DNA of 64,000 nucleotides from Virgibacillus salexigens (GCF_014905415.1 NZ_BNEO01000005.1:1-64000), one strand, 5' to 3'. Positions 1-8,962 are shown, counted from the first letter of the stretch. Notes: generated by a model from the sequence alone, not told the origin. Translations and numbers: made by a program.

Positions 1-43
1 TACTTTTACCTTTACTTACATCGAGCGCAACTACAGGTTTCAT
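1..43 (-). CDS. IS110-family transposase, N-terminal 14 codons (cut by window edge)
   Basis: The minus strand from 43 reads MKPVVALDVSKGKS, preceded by a good ribosome site (GGAGGAG, about 50-56) at correct spacing. The pattern V-x-L-D-V-x-K-G is the opening of the RuvC-like DEDD domain of IS110 transposases, the Asp being the first catalytic acid. IS110 enzymes are bridge-RNA-guided recombinases that act on a circular intermediate. Only the start is visible, so intactness, length and subgroup (IS110 against IS1111) cannot be judged. A RuvC-fold protein of another kind is possible but this N-terminus is typical of the family. Confidence 0.7.
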   Translation of the reverse strand, partial: MKPVVALDVSKGKS

Positions 44-124
44 TTCGTCTCCTCCAATTAATTACTCATAGAAGTCTTCACATAACCTTATCGATTCCAC
101 TTTCTTATACACGATCTCTATGGA

Positions 125-294
125 CCCAACATACTAACTTGATTCAAATAAGGGTGGAAGTGAGCCTGTTTGGGGTGCGGATTCAATATTGATCCCAAAG
201 TTAGATCGGCTTTTCTTCACTCCTACTATAAAAAAATAGTAGCACAAAACCACGGCCTTGGTTTCGTACTACTAATCTTAGTATGTTTGGGGTG
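125..294 (-). ncRNA. candidate IS110 bridge RNA
   Basis: Non-coding segment upstream of the transposase start and read in the same direction. It contains a 15-bp hairpin (238-252 with 259-273, two G-U pairs, 6-nt loop), a competing 7-bp hairpin (223-229 with 236-242) that shares bases with it, and a long-range inverted repeat closing the region (126-138 with about 278-292, one bulge). The decamer GTTTGGGGTG occurs twice (168-177, 285-294). Position and fold match what is known of bridge RNAs; the target- and donor-binding loops cannot be assigned from one copy. Confidence 0.4.
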
Positions 295-300
295 TTTATT

Positions 301-649
301 ATTGAAAACGATAGGAGAAACAAAATGATGGGATTCTAACCTCTCTGGGAGCGCAATTGTGGATTGAGAAATGGAAGCAATTTACAGAATTGTGTGAGGG
401 AATATTATATTTAGAAATAGGATTGTTCCTCGAAGCAGCAAATTTTATCACGTACTGATTTTTGATTGGAAATAAAGATTTACATTTTTTGTCTTCAAAT
501 TTTAGTCACATACCTGTCTAAATTATGAAAAAATTACACGTAATATATTGCATGTTACGCAAAAAGATAGTATGATTAACAACATCGATATATTGCATAT
601 AAATTAAACAATATAAACTAAAATTTTACATCTGGGAGAGGGCATATTT
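301..649. other. intergenic region between IS110 end and brnQ
   Basis: No recognisable gene. A stop-free stretch of about 45 codons (roughly 312-459, plus strand) lacks a start codon and could be the 3' remnant of a gene broken by the insertion sequence; I do not recognise it. An AT-rich stretch before brnQ carries two copies of ATATATTGCAT-like sequence (541-553 and about 589-600); the same motif, inverted, lies at about 2797-2809 upstream of the GntR gene, so it may be a shared regulator site. Confidence 0.4.
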
Positions 650-2005
650 ATGAAGGAAAAACTTACATTTTCATCGTACGCAACTATAGGTGTGATGTTG
701 TTTGCGTTATTCTTTGGAGCTGGTAATTTAATTTTTCCTGCTCAACTTGGACAACTTGCTGGAGAGAATGTATGGCAGGCGGTATTTGGCTTTTTAATTA
801 CGGGAGTAGGGTTACCGCTTTTAGGTATTCTGGCTATGAGTTTTTCTGGTAGTAAAAATCTCCAGGATTTGGCAGGTAGAATTCATCCAATATATGGCGT
901 CTTATTTACTTCGTTACTTTATTTAACCATTGGCCCTTTTTTTGCTGCTCCCCGAACAGGGACAGTAGCATATGATGTTGGTATTTCACCATTTGTTAGT
1001 GAAGGATTCCAGCAAGGAGGCTTACTGATTTTTACACTTGGTTTCTTCTTCGTAACGTTACTTTTTTCGCTGTATCCTGCGAAAATTGTCGATTATGTTG
1101 GAAAGATACTAGCGCCTGGCATTGTTGTATTACTTGTAGTGTTGCTAGCTATGGTTGTCTTTCAGCCAATGGGCGCCTTGCAATACCCTCAAGAAGCATA
1201 TACAAATGGTGCATTTGTGAAAGGGTTTTTGGAAGGATACAATACAATGGATGCTTTAGCTTCGCTTGTATTTGGTATTATCGTTATTAAAGCAATTCGT
1301 TCACTTGGTATTACCTCCAAAAGGGAGATACTAGGAGCGACTGCAAAGGCAGGATCTGTTGCCATCGTTTTATTAGGTGCAATATATGTTGGAATTGCTT
1401 ATTTAGGTGCTACGAGTACGGAAGTTTACGGAATATTTGATACTGGTGGACCAGTGTTAAGCAGTGCAGCAACGCATTATTTTGGAACATTCGGTTTAAT
1501 TTTATTAGCCATCGTTATTACCTTAGCCTGCTTAACGACGAGCATTGGTTTAACAACAGCTTGTGCAGAATATTTTCATTCGCTATTTCCGAAAGTAAGT
1601 TATAAGAAATTTGTTGTATTTTTCGCATTTATAACGTTTGTTATAGCTAATTTTGGGCTTGCGAATATTATTACCTACTCTATACCTGTATTAATGTTTT
1701 TATATCCTTTAGCGATTGTGTTAATGTTATTAGCATTCTTATCTCCATTGTTTTATCATAGACGAGCTGTTTATATTTCAGTTATATCTGTAACTTTTTT
1801 AATCAGTAGTATTGATGGTTTAAAATCATTGTGTGAGTCAGTAGGAATACCATATTTTGATTGGATGCTCCCAATAATTTCATTCTACGAAACAGTATTA
1901 CCACTTTATCCAGAAGGGCTTGGTTGGTTACTTCCTGCATGTATCGTAATGATAGTTACTGGTGTTGTTATCCGAATTCAAAAAGCATCGACCGTTCATG
2001 CTTAA
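650..2005 (+). CDS. brnQ: branched-chain amino acid carrier protein BrnQ
   Basis: Integral membrane Na+(or H+)-coupled carrier that imports leucine, isoleucine and valine (LIVCS family). The 451-residue length is normal. The N-terminal segment with FALFFGAGNLIFP and the early GPFFAAPRTGTVAYD motif are family hallmarks, and about 12 hydrophobic segments fill the protein. The ATG follows GGGAGAGGG at good spacing. It stands alone, ends in a terminator shared with the convergent GntR gene, and shares an upstream motif with that gene, which suggests but does not show that the GntR protein controls it. Confidence 0.93.
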   Translation: MKEKLTFSSYATIGVMLFALFFGAGNLIFPAQLGQLAGENVWQAVFGFLITGVGLPLLGILAMSFSGSKNLQDLAGRIHPIYGVLFTSLLYLTIGPFFAAPRTGTVAYDVGISPFVSEGFQQGGLLIFTLGFFFVTLLFSLYPAKIVDYVGKILAPGIVVLLVVLLAMVVFQPMGALQYPQEAYTNGAFVKGFLEGYNTMDALASLVFGIIVIKAIRSLGITSKREILGATAKAGSVAIVLLGAIYVGIAYLGATSTEVYGIFDTGGPVLSSAATHYFGTFGLILLAIVITLACLTTSIGLTTACAEYFHSLFPKVSYKKFVVFFAFITFVIANFGLANIITYSIPVLMFLYPLAIVLMLLAFLSPLFYHRRAVYISVISVTFLISSIDGLKSLCESVGIPYFDWMLPIISFYETVLPLYPEGLGWLLPACIVMIVTGVVIRIQKASTVHA

Positions 2006-2011
2006 CTAAAA

Positions 2012-2042
2012 AAACCGACTTTCTACTAGAGAAAGTCGGTTT
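2012..2042. terminator. bidirectional intrinsic terminator, brnQ / GntR gene
   Basis: A 13-bp perfect stem (2012-2024 with 2030-2042) with a 5-nt loop between two convergent genes. On the minus strand it is followed by a run of seven T, so it is strongest for the GntR gene; the plus-strand tail is T-rich but broken. Confidence 0.85.
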
Positions 2043-2069
2043 CATCGTTTATAAACCTACCTATAAATG

Positions 2070-2726
2070 CTATTTTAATGCTTGAAATTCTTGAATGGTA
2101 CGTAACCAGTTTTCCTTCATAATCGGAGCTAATGCCTCATTATTACCTTCTTTCATAAGTTTAATAATTTGGCTATGTTCTTCTATGGATTTTTCGGTTA
2201 GAATGATGGAGTTATGGAAGAATAATCGTCTTACATGGGCCTGTAAGTTAGCAATAATATTGTGGATATAAGGATTATTAGCAGCATCTACAATGATTTG
2301 ATGAAATTCTTCATCAATTTTTAATGCAGCATAGTAGTTCTCAGAGCGAATGGCCTTGGCAAACCTCTCGTTAACCTCTTCCAATACCGCAATGATATCT
2401 TCTGTTAAGTTTTCAATAGCCAATTCTGCTGATAAAGCTTGTAAAACGGCTAAAGGCGGTAACAAATCATTCATCGATTCCTTTTCAACATCGGTTACTT
2501 GTGTAGCTTTCCCAGGAAACATCTTTACGAACCCTTGCACTTCTAAAAGTTGTAAGGACTCTCTGACTGGCGTTCTACTTACGCCTAATGCTTGAGCAAG
2601 TTCAGAATCATTAAGCTTCTCACCAGGTTGTAAGGTACCATCTATAATCCATTGTTGAATTTGATTAAATGCACTTTCTTTCGCGGATTGTCGAACTGGC
2701 TTGGAATGATCTGAAGGTATTGGCAT
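2070..2726 (-). CDS. GntR-family transcriptional regulator (FadR/FCD type)
   Basis: A 218-residue DNA-binding regulator: N-terminal winged helix (about residues 15-80; SELAQALGVSRTPVRESLQLLE is the recognition region) and an all-helical FCD ligand domain with the usual metal-binding His/Asp pattern (residues about 90-215, including EEFHQIIVDAANN and EEHSQII). A longer frame begins at 2801, but the ATG at 2726 has a strong AGGAAGGGGGAG site, and two GTATAC sites lie inside the longer version, so 2726 is preferred. FCD regulators answer to small organic or amino acids. Its target is unknown; the neighbouring brnQ is one candidate. Confidence 0.85.
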   Translation of the reverse strand: MPIPSDHSKPVRQSAKESAFNQIQQWIIDGTLQPGEKLNDSELAQALGVSRTPVRESLQLLEVQGFVKMFPGKATQVTDVEKESMNDLLPPLAVLQALSAELAIENLTEDIIAVLEEVNERFAKAIRSENYYAALKIDEEFHQIIVDAANNPYIHNIIANLQAHVRRLFFHNSIILTEKSIEEHSQIIKLMKEGNNEALAPIMKENWLRTIQEFQALK

Positions 2727-2753
2727 ATCTACTCCCCCTTCCTGAATAATTTT

Positions 2754-2775
2754 TAGTATACTAAACAGTATACAA
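2754..2775 (-). promoter_or_regulatory. tandem GTATAC operator of the GntR gene
   Basis: Two copies of the GTATAC core, each in a near-palindromic decamer (TAGTATACTA 2754-2763, CAGTATACAA 2766-2775), centres 12 bp apart, just upstream of the ribosome site. FCD-type GntR proteins often bind GTATAC-centred palindromes, so autoregulation is the simple reading. Inference, not tested. Confidence 0.5.
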
Positions 2776-2838
2776 TAAAAATGGGAATATGAAAAATGCA
2801 ATATATTAGTTGAAAATTGTAAGTGAGGAGGTCATTTT

Positions 2839-3558
2839 TTGGTTGCTTATGAGGACATCGTTTCCCAAGAGTTAGCACAATGGCGTAAAAAGATGTATGC
2901 GAAACCTAGCTTATTTAATCAGCTTTCTAAAAAAGCACAAACAAAAATAAACAATTGGATTCCTGAGAAGATACACGGTATCATAACCGATAGTATTAAA
3001 AATATGGTGAAGGCAACTTTGGTTGGTTCTCATATGACTACGCGAAAACCAGAAGTACAGGAATTGAATTTGTATCAGCAAGATCAACTTGTAAAAGAAA
3101 AGTTATCTACTTATAGAAAAACTGCATCTGCGGAAGGTGCAGGGACCGGTGCAGGTGGAATATTACTGGGATTTGCTGATTTCCCATTGTTACTTTCAAT
3201 TAAATTAAAGTTTCTATTTGAAGCTGCTACGATATATGGCTTTAATACGAAGGAATATGAAGAACGATTATTCATTTTACATATCTTTCAATTAGCCTTC
3301 TCTAATGAAAAAACACGGAAACAGACCATGCGCATTATCGAAAATTGGGAACAAGAAAAGCAGCATTTATTAGATATGGATTGGCGGGCTTTTCAGCAAG
3401 AGTATCGTGATTATATTGATTTAGTTAAATTATTACAATTAGTCCCAGGTTTTGGAGCAATTGTTGGTGCCTACGCTAATTACAATTTACTGGACCAGTT
3501 AGGGGAAACAGCGATGAATGCTTACCGCCTCAGGATTTTGAATATACCAAAAAACTAA
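2839..3558 (+). CDS. EcsC-family protein
   Basis: A 239-residue protein of the EcsC family, named after the third gene of the Bacillus ecsABC cluster but here standing alone. The central glycine/alanine-rich hydrophobic segment (AEGAGTGAGGILLGFADFPLLL, about residues 93-114) and the second one near the C-terminus (VPGFGAIVGAYANY) are the family signature and suggest membrane association; the biochemical role is unknown. The start is TTG, 6 bases after GAGGAGGT. It is transcribed away from the GntR gene and ends in a terminator shared with the catalase gene. No ecsA/ecsB partner is nearby. Confidence 0.82.
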   Translation: MVAYEDIVSQELAQWRKKMYAKPSLFNQLSKKAQTKINNWIPEKIHGIITDSIKNMVKATLVGSHMTTRKPEVQELNLYQQDQLVKEKLSTYRKTASAEGAGTGAGGILLGFADFPLLLSIKLKFLFEAATIYGFNTKEYEERLFILHIFQLAFSNEKTRKQTMRIIENWEQEKQHLLDMDWRAFQQEYRDYIDLVKLLQLVPGFGAIVGAYANYNLLDQLGETAMNAYRLRILNIPKN

Positions 3559-3579
3559 AGCTCCCGAATTGGGAGCTTT
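3557..3579. terminator. bidirectional terminator, EcsC gene / catalase gene
   Basis: A 9-bp perfect stem (3557-3565 with 3571-3579, 5-nt loop) beginning within the EcsC stop codon. It has T-rich tails on both strands and separates two convergent genes. Confidence 0.85.
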
Positions 3580-3585
3580 ACCTTT

Positions 3586-5190
3586 TTAATATGGGTCGGC
3601 GTCGTGTCCTTTTTCAATAGCCTGTTCTGGTGCGTTTTCACTATCTTTATTGCCTAACGGATTTTTACTTGTCTCATCCATCATCATTTTCTTCGCTTCT
3701 TCTATCCCTTCACGCAAGCGACGGCCATATTCTTCATCTGCTTCTTCAGCAAGAGCAATCATTTTGTCTTGAATTCGTTGGTCGCATACGGAAATATCAT
3801 TAACTAGATTTGTAATTAAATCGTCTTTTTCCCAGTCCTTGAAACGACGGAATGTTTCGCCTGCTTGTTTTGTGTTATTGTTTCTTTCAATGGATTCACG
3901 CACAAGCTCGCCTTTTACTTCAGGGGTGTATTCTTTTCCTGTTTGTTCTGCTTCTTTTAGTCCCCCTAATACCGAAGGCTCATAGTTAACATGAGGGTTT
4001 TGACCAGGTGCTTTATCGTTTTGTTGGCGTAATTGACCGCCTTCCTGATTGGTAGCAACTCGCTTCTTAGCAGCATTTATTGGAACCTGTAAATAGTTTG
4101 CGCCTACTCGATAGCGTTGTGTATCTGAATAGGAAAAGGTTCTCCCTTGCAGCATTTTGTCATCTGAGAAGTCGAGTCCATCAACAAGAACTCCGGTTCC
4201 AAATGCTGCTTGTTCTACTTCCGTAAAATAGTTTTCCGGGTTTTTATTTAATACCATTTTTCCAACTGGTAACCACGGAAACTTATCCTCTGGCCATAAT
4301 TTTGTATCATCCAGTGGGTCAAAATCTAACTCGGGATGATCATCGTCGCTCATAATTTGGACAAATAACTCCCACTCTGGATAGTCACCTCTCTCAATCG
4401 CATCATATAAGTCTTGGGTAGCATGATTGAAATTGGTTGCTTGAATTTCATTTGCTTCTTGTTGAGTTAAGTTCTTAATTCCCTGTTTCGGTTCCCAATG
4501 ATACTTAACTAGTACGGCTTCCCCTTCTTCATTTACCCATTTGTACGTATTTACTCCCGAACCTTGCATCATTCGATAGTTTGCAGGTATACCCCAGGGA
4601 GAATAAACAAATGTCACCATATGAAAGCTCTCTGGTGAATTAGCGCAAAAGTCAAAGAAACGCTCACTGTCTTGGATATTCGTAACCGGATCTGGTCGGA
4701 AAGCATGAATCATGTCTGGAAATTTCATGGCATCTCGAATGAAAAAGATTTTGAGATTATTTCCTACCAAATCCCAGTTTCCATCTTCCGTATAAAATTT
4801 AACAGCAAACCCACGTGGATCTCGTACCGTTTCTGGAGAGTGGTTACCATGAACTACTGTGGAGAATCGAATAAAAACAGGTGTCTGTTTTCCCTTATCC
4901 TGAAAGACTTTTGCTCTTGTATACTTAGATACTGGCTCATCGCCAGCCGTTCCATATGTTTCAAAATAACCATGTGCTCCTGCTCCACGAGCATGAACAA
5001 TCCGTTCAGGGACTTTTTCACGGTCAAAATGACTAATCTTTTCAATAAAATCATAGTTCTCCAACGTTGCTGGTCCACGATTTCCTACTGTGCGGATATT
5101 TTGATTATTGGTAACGGGGTGCCCTTGCCTTGTCGTTAAGGTATCTTCATTTTCAATGTTATTAGGCTTATTTGGATCTTTTCTTTCCAT
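3586..5190 (-). CDS. katX: catalase, KatX-type (haem)
   Basis: Cytoplasmic haem catalase that splits H2O2 into water and oxygen; 534 residues. Seen: the distal-His motif [20 protein letters not shown], the haem-side Asn in [12 protein letters not shown], and the proximal Tyr motif [14 protein letters not shown]. The N-terminal [23 protein letters not shown] and the longer, acidic C-terminus resemble Bacillus KatX (forespore catalase) more than the shorter vegetative KatA; this is from memory, so the symbol is tentative. The ATG at 5190 follows GGATGGTGAT; a frame open nine codons further upstream lacks a ribosome site. A sigma-F-like -10 element lies about 40 bases upstream. Confidence 0.88.
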   Translation of the reverse strand: MERKDPNKPNNIENEDTLTTRQGHPVTNNQNIRTVGNRGPATLENYDFIEKISHFDREKVPERIVHARGAGAHGYFETYGTAGDEPVSKYTRAKVFQDKGKQTPVFIRFSTVVHGNHSPETVRDPRGFAVKFYTEDGNWDLVGNNLKIFFIRDAMKFPDMIHAFRPDPVTNIQDSERFFDFCANSPESFHMVTFVYSPWGIPANYRMMQGSGVNTYKWVNEEGEAVLVKYHWEPKQGIKNLTQQEANEIQATNFNHATQDLYDAIERGDYPEWELFVQIMSDDDHPELDFDPLDDTKLWPEDKFPWLPVGKMVLNKNPENYFTEVEQAAFGTGVLVDGLDFSDDKMLQGRTFSYSDTQRYRVGANYLQVPINAAKKRVATNQEGGQLRQQNDKAPGQNPHVNYEPSVLGGLKEAEQTGKEYTPEVKGELVRESIERNNNTKQAGETFRRFKDWEKDDLITNLVNDISVCDQRIQDKMIALAEEADEEYGRRLREGIEEAKKMMMDETSKNPLGNKDSENAPEQAIEKGHDADPY

Positions 5191-5230
5191 TAGAATCACC
5201 ATCCTATTTTCAATCAAGTTTCGCTGTTTT

Positions 5231-5260
5231 TAGTGTTGCCCATTTCATTGCAAATCATTC
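5231..5260 (-). promoter_or_regulatory. possible forespore (sigma-F-like) promoter of katX
   Basis: On the minus strand GGCAACACTA (5231-5240) fits the sigma-F -10 consensus GGnnAnAnTR at every fixed position. Fifteen bases upstream lies GAATG (5256-5260), matching 3 of 5 bases of the -35 GYATA. KatX of Bacillus subtilis is made in the forespore, so the site is expected on family grounds, but the -35 is weak. Confidence 0.35.
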
Positions 5261-5343
5261 TTATTTTGTAACAGATACAGACGGAATAAGCTGATACATG
5301 ATAAGATAATGATAGAGTATTTTGTATAGAGAGGGTTTTTCAT

Positions 5344-6468
5344 GTGAAATTATCAGAAGCGAGACAAACAATGTCCCCATCCTATGATCCTTGGGAAGCA
5401 TATTTAGATGTGGAACAGTATGGGGAAATGACATTGTCTAACATTGAATTTACAACAACAACGCTTTGTAATATGCGCTGTGCCCATTGTGCTGTTGGTT
5501 ATACACTGCAAGGAAAGGATCCCGATGCTTTGCCAATGGAATTAATGGAACAGCGATTAGATGAAATTCCTCATCTGCGGACCTTAAGTATTACTGGCGG
5601 AGAGCCAATGATGTCAAAAAAATCGGTTCGTAATTATGTACTGCCATTGCTACAATATGCACATCAACGTGGCGTTAAGACACAAATAAATTCCAATTTA
5701 ACATTGCCTTATAGCCGATATGAAGAGATCATCCCATATTTAGATGTATTACATATTTCACATAATTGGGGTACAGCAGAAGAATTTGCAGCGACTGGTT
5801 TTGCGAGGATGGAGAGAAAACCGACGGAGGAAAATCGAAAGAAATATTTTGAACGAATGGTGGCTAATTCCCAAAAATTATCAAGGGCAGGCGTCATGGT
5901 TTCTGCTGAAACCATGCTAAACGGCCGAACCTACCCTTATTTAGAAAAAATTCATGACCATGTTTTAGAAATGGGATGTACACGCCATGAAATCCACCCA
6001 ATGTATCCAGTAGACTTTGCCAGTAATTTAGAAACCTTATCGTTAGAAGAAATGCGGATTGGCATTGAAAGATTATTAGATCATCGTGATCCAGATACAT
6101 GGATGCTATTTGGGACGTTACCTTTTTATCCTTGTAGCTCATCCACAGAAGATATAGCGTTACAAAAGCGTCTTTTTCAAGAAAAAAATGTCTCAGTCAG
6201 GAATGATCCAGACGGACGATCCAGATTAAATGTTAATATCTTCTCAGGGGATATCATTGTTACGGATTTTGGAGATGAGCCAAAACTCGGAAATATTCAG
6301 ACAACGTCTTTACCAGAAGCTTATGCGCGTTGGATGCAAACAGATACGGCTAAATCATTGAATTGTCATTGTCCAGCTGTCAAATGCCTCGGACCAAATA
6401 TTCTTGTCAAAAACACGTATTACAAAGAAGTGGATTTTCAAAAACGACAAACCAATATTATGTTATAG
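5344..6468 (+). CDS. yfkAB: YfkAB-type radical SAM protein
   Basis: Radical S-adenosylmethionine protein of 374 residues with the cluster motif CxxxCxxC (C42, C46, C49) and GGEP (85-88) in an N-terminal partial barrel, and a C-terminal CxCxxxxC motif (CHCPAVKC) that marks the YfkAB group; the second Cys set may hold an auxiliary iron-sulfur cluster. The substrate is unknown. The start is GTG after GAGAGGG. In Bacillus subtilis yfkAB is followed by the MscS-type gene yfkC, and here too an MscS gene follows, so the order is conserved. Divergent from katX; GATAAT-like hexamers at 5299-5316 could be a Fur/PerR-type site (weak). Confidence 0.88.
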   Translation: MKLSEARQTMSPSYDPWEAYLDVEQYGEMTLSNIEFTTTTLCNMRCAHCAVGYTLQGKDPDALPMELMEQRLDEIPHLRTLSITGGEPMMSKKSVRNYVLPLLQYAHQRGVKTQINSNLTLPYSRYEEIIPYLDVLHISHNWGTAEEFAATGFARMERKPTEENRKKYFERMVANSQKLSRAGVMVSAETMLNGRTYPYLEKIHDHVLEMGCTRHEIHPMYPVDFASNLETLSLEEMRIGIERLLDHRDPDTWMLFGTLPFYPCSSSTEDIALQKRLFQEKNVSVRNDPDGRSRLNVNIFSGDIIVTDFGDEPKLGNIQTTSLPEAYARWMQTDTAKSLNCHCPAVKCLGPNILVKNTYYKEVDFQKRQTNIML

Positions 6469-6509
6469 CAATAACACGCCATCATTTTTTTGACGAACGA
6501 TTCAGTTCC

Positions 6510-6543
6510 AAAGACACTACGAATGAACGCCAGTAGTGTCTTT
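6510..6543 (+). terminator. terminator after yfkAB
   Basis: An 11-bp perfect stem (6510-6520 with 6533-6543, 12-nt loop) followed by TTTTTGTT, 40 bases after the yfkAB stop. Confidence 0.85.
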
Positions 6544-6646
6544 TTGTTGTGCCACTGGTATTCAACATAACAGACTGCATGTCTATTCTTCCTCTGGTGA
6601 ATATATACATATAGTAATAAACATCTTTTGGGGGTAAATTTGCGTT

Positions 6647-7742
6647 ATGTCTTTAGAATTTCTTCAATTTTTACAAACCTATGAAAAGCTGATTTATTGT
6701 AGTTTAGCTGTTGTTGTTTTTTTCATGTTTTATTTGCTTAAAAAAGTAATTACTAGGAATTTATTTCTACTGCTATTAAAAATAAGTAAGCATCGACTTA
6801 ACGGCTTCTTTTTGCAATTACGCTTGTCATTTGAACAACCTATACAGGGATTGATCTTAATACTTGGGGTTTATGTTTCTGTTCGAATATTTCCGTACCT
6901 CGATCAAGACCATGTGTTTTTTATGCATGTCATGCGATCATCCATCATTTTTATGATCGGTTGGGGGTTATTTAATTTATCTTCATCTTCATCGTTGATG
7001 TTTACCAAATTAAATAAGCGATTTCATTTAAAGATTTATTCCATTCTTATTCCCTTCTTTTCAAAAGCTATCAGGCTCATTATCGTTGCAATTAGTCTTA
7101 GTGTTATTGCTCAAGAGTTTGGCTATGATGTCAATGGTTTTGTTGCTGGATTAGGGATTGGCGGACTTGCGTTCGTTTGGCAGCTAAGGATGCATTGGCT
7201 AATTTATTTGGGGGCATTATTATCATTACAGAAAAGCCATTTACAATTGGCGATTGGATTCTTACACCAAGTGTAGAAGGTACCGTTGAAGATATCTCTT
7301 TTCGAAGTACGAAAATCAGAACCTTCGCTCAAGCATTAGTTACCGTTCCCAAAGCAACATTAGCAAATGAATCCATAACGAACTGGAGTAAAATGGGGAA
7401 AAGACAAATAACTTTTAGTTTACGTCTTACGTACGACACATCAAGAGAAAAAGTGGAGAGTGTTGTATCTCAAATTGAATTGTCATTAAGAGAGAATAAG
7501 AACATTCATCAAGATACAATCTTTGTTTTGATACCTATAAAGAAAATGGACTCGATGTTTTTCTGTATTTCTTTACGAAAACAACCGATTGGGGAGATTA
7601 TTTAAAGATTAGAGAATCTGTTAATCTGGAGATTCTTGATATTCTGGAAAGAGAAGCGGTTTCTATCGCTTTACCAACCAGAAAATTACTGATTGATAGA
7701 GATGTTGCTGCAAATGATCCTTTCGTTCAACAGCAGACATAA
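6647..7742 (+). pseudogene. MscS-family mechanosensitive channel, two frameshifts (yfkC-like)
   Basis: The full product would be a small-conductance mechanosensitive channel of about 360 residues. Three reading frames must be joined: 6647 to about 7175 (N-terminal membrane helices up to GFVAGLGIGGLAF), about 7177-7535 (the conserved TM3b/beta domain: AAKDALANLFGG, GDWI, EGTVEDISFRSTKIRT) and about 7535-7742 (FDTYKENGLDVFLYFFTKT to the stop at 7740). Both breaks fit one-base deletions, the first inside TTCGTTTGGC, the second inside a T-run near 7530. The rest is well conserved, so decay is recent or the breaks are sequencing errors. Synteny with yfkAB supports a YfkC-type channel. Confidence 0.8.
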
Positions 7743-7750
7743 TAAAAATC

Positions 7751-7860
7751 GGGCTGGGAAATAAAAGATAATTCCTAACCTAAAAAGAGACGATAATTGG
7801 CGGGACAGCCCCAGCTAAACCGAGGGGAAGGAAAATCGCTTAGCCCGGTCTTCCGCCTCG
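7751..7860. repeat. GGGCTGGGA-type intergenic repeat, copy 1
   Basis: GC-richer than its surroundings. Begins with GGGCTGGGA (7751-7759), also found at about 8809 in the next gap. Contains a 10-bp imperfect stem (7821-7830 with 7850-7860, one bulge). Looks like a dispersed, transcribed or terminator-like intergenic repeat of the type common in this group; no protein is encoded. Confidence 0.45.
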
Positions 7861-7905
7861 TACTGTACCCTTGGCTCTGTTTGCCCTATCCCTATGGCAA
7901 CATAG

Positions 7906-8661
7906 TTAAGATACAATGGAAAACGATATTTGTTTAAAAGAAGATTGCTTGTATGCACGGATAAGACCATTCGTAGTTATTTCGCGTTTAGTCACCCATT
8001 TATATGAATAACTAAAGGATGTATCCTTTTGAAATGGAAATTCATTAACACGTAATGTATGGTTATCTTTCCAAGTTATTTCTAGTGATTTTCCATGAAA
8101 ACAATCTAATGTATCTGGTATCGGGATTCCATTTTTAAAGAAGGGATGTTCGTTTTTACCAGGTTCATTGATGCATAGAAATAATGAAAGGTTATCACAT
8201 AACTGTAAAAGACCATAATGCTTCATGAATATATCAAAACGAAATTCTGGAAGCTGGCGAATAATTCGTTGCTGCCGTAATTTTTCTTGGCTAACAAACT
8301 GGCGACTTTCTAATTGATTATCGTCTAAAAGAAACCGAGTATAATGAAAACTGCATAATAATGCTGCGTATGAATCATGAGCTTCAACATTTTCAATTCC
8401 ATTTGTGTAAAGCAATGTTTTAACTGGATTGGGGAAATCGGTGAAGCTATAGGGGACTTGATGATAGTCGTTCCAAAACGGATCCTGATCATAAGCTTTC
8501 CAGCCACCATCATGCTGATCAATGGCTAAAAACAACGAGGATTGAAATGGAGAATTTGGCAAATGGAACGTATTCCATTGTCTAATCATATCACCAGAGA
8601 CTCGTGCATGATGATCTTGTTCAATCATAATAAATCCATCTGGTTGTTCTCTAACAATCAT
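7906..8661 (-). CDS. DUF3891-family protein
   Basis: A 251-residue soluble protein of unknown function. The start (MIVREQPDGFIMIEQDHHARVSGDMIRQW) and the later AIDQHDGGWKAYDQDPFWN match the DUF3891 family as I remember it; the repeated His/Asp pairs (HDHH-like near residue 16, QHDGG near residue 48) suggest a metal site related to HD-type hydrolases, which is an inference. The ATG follows AGGGAGG. It stands alone between two intergenic repeats. No signal peptide or membrane segment is seen. Confidence 0.65.
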   Translation of the reverse strand: MIVREQPDGFIMIEQDHHARVSGDMIRQWNTFHLPNSPFQSSLFLAIDQHDGGWKAYDQDPFWNDYHQVPYSFTDFPNPVKTLLYTNGIENVEAHDSYAALLCSFHYTRFLLDDNQLESRQFVSQEKLRQQRIIRQLPEFRFDIFMKHYGLLQLCDNLSLFLCINEPGKNEHPFFKNGIPIPDTLDCFHGKSLEITWKDNHTLRVNEFPFQKDTSFSYSYKWVTKREITTNGLIRAYKQSSFKQISFSIVS

Positions 8662-8807
8662 GAAAATTGGCCTCCCTTTCTAAATTCAATGTAAGAATAT
8701 CTGTTTTTTTCTATCCTTAACTTGATCTTGCACCTAATTTGCCTTATAGGACAAATTTTACTGATTGGATTTAGATAATTCAATTATTTAAAATTTTAAT
8801 AGATAAA

Positions 8808-8962
8808 GGGGCTGGGACACAACTAAAAATAGGTAACCAAAAAGCCGAATGATAAAACAAGGTGAAATAAACGCTGATACGGAGTTTTTTGACGGAGGGA
8901 TGATAGAACCTGTTTTATGTAAAAAAATAATTCGAACGGTTTCCGGTGAATCCGTTCGAATT
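8808..8962. repeat. intergenic repeat, copy 2 (with terminator)
   Basis: Begins GGGGCTGGGACA, then shares with the gap at 21081-21194 the order: (G/T)GTAACC-AAAAGC, an A-rich stretch, AACGCTGATACG (8870-8881; 21119-21130), about 45 variable bases, and a closing hairpin with CGAACG/CGTTCG arms. The two copies lie in the same orientation relative to a minus-strand gene end, so the element appears to bring or include a terminator. Confidence 0.55.

Larger units (their letters stand above)
1..300 (-). mobile_element. IS110-family insertion sequence, left end (partial)
   Basis: The element runs off the left edge of the window. Seen: the first codons of an IS110-type transposase reading leftwards, and about 250 bases of non-coding but highly structured DNA upstream of it. 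IS110 elements usually lack terminal inverted repeats, so the right boundary cannot be placed; position 300 is only where the structured segment ends. Family knowledge: the non-coding end 5' of the transposase in IS110-group members carries the bridge RNA. The boundary is a guess. Confidence 0.6.

Noticed and set aside
4672-5139. 155-codon plus-strand ORF inside katX
   Set aside because: It lies antisense within a well-conserved catalase gene, has no ribosome site and no recognisable protein pattern.
5299-5316. Fur/PerR box before yfkAB
   Set aside because: Three GATAAT-like hexamers in a row are suggestive, but the fit to 7-1-7 Fur or PerR boxes is poor, so it is only mentioned in the gene entry.
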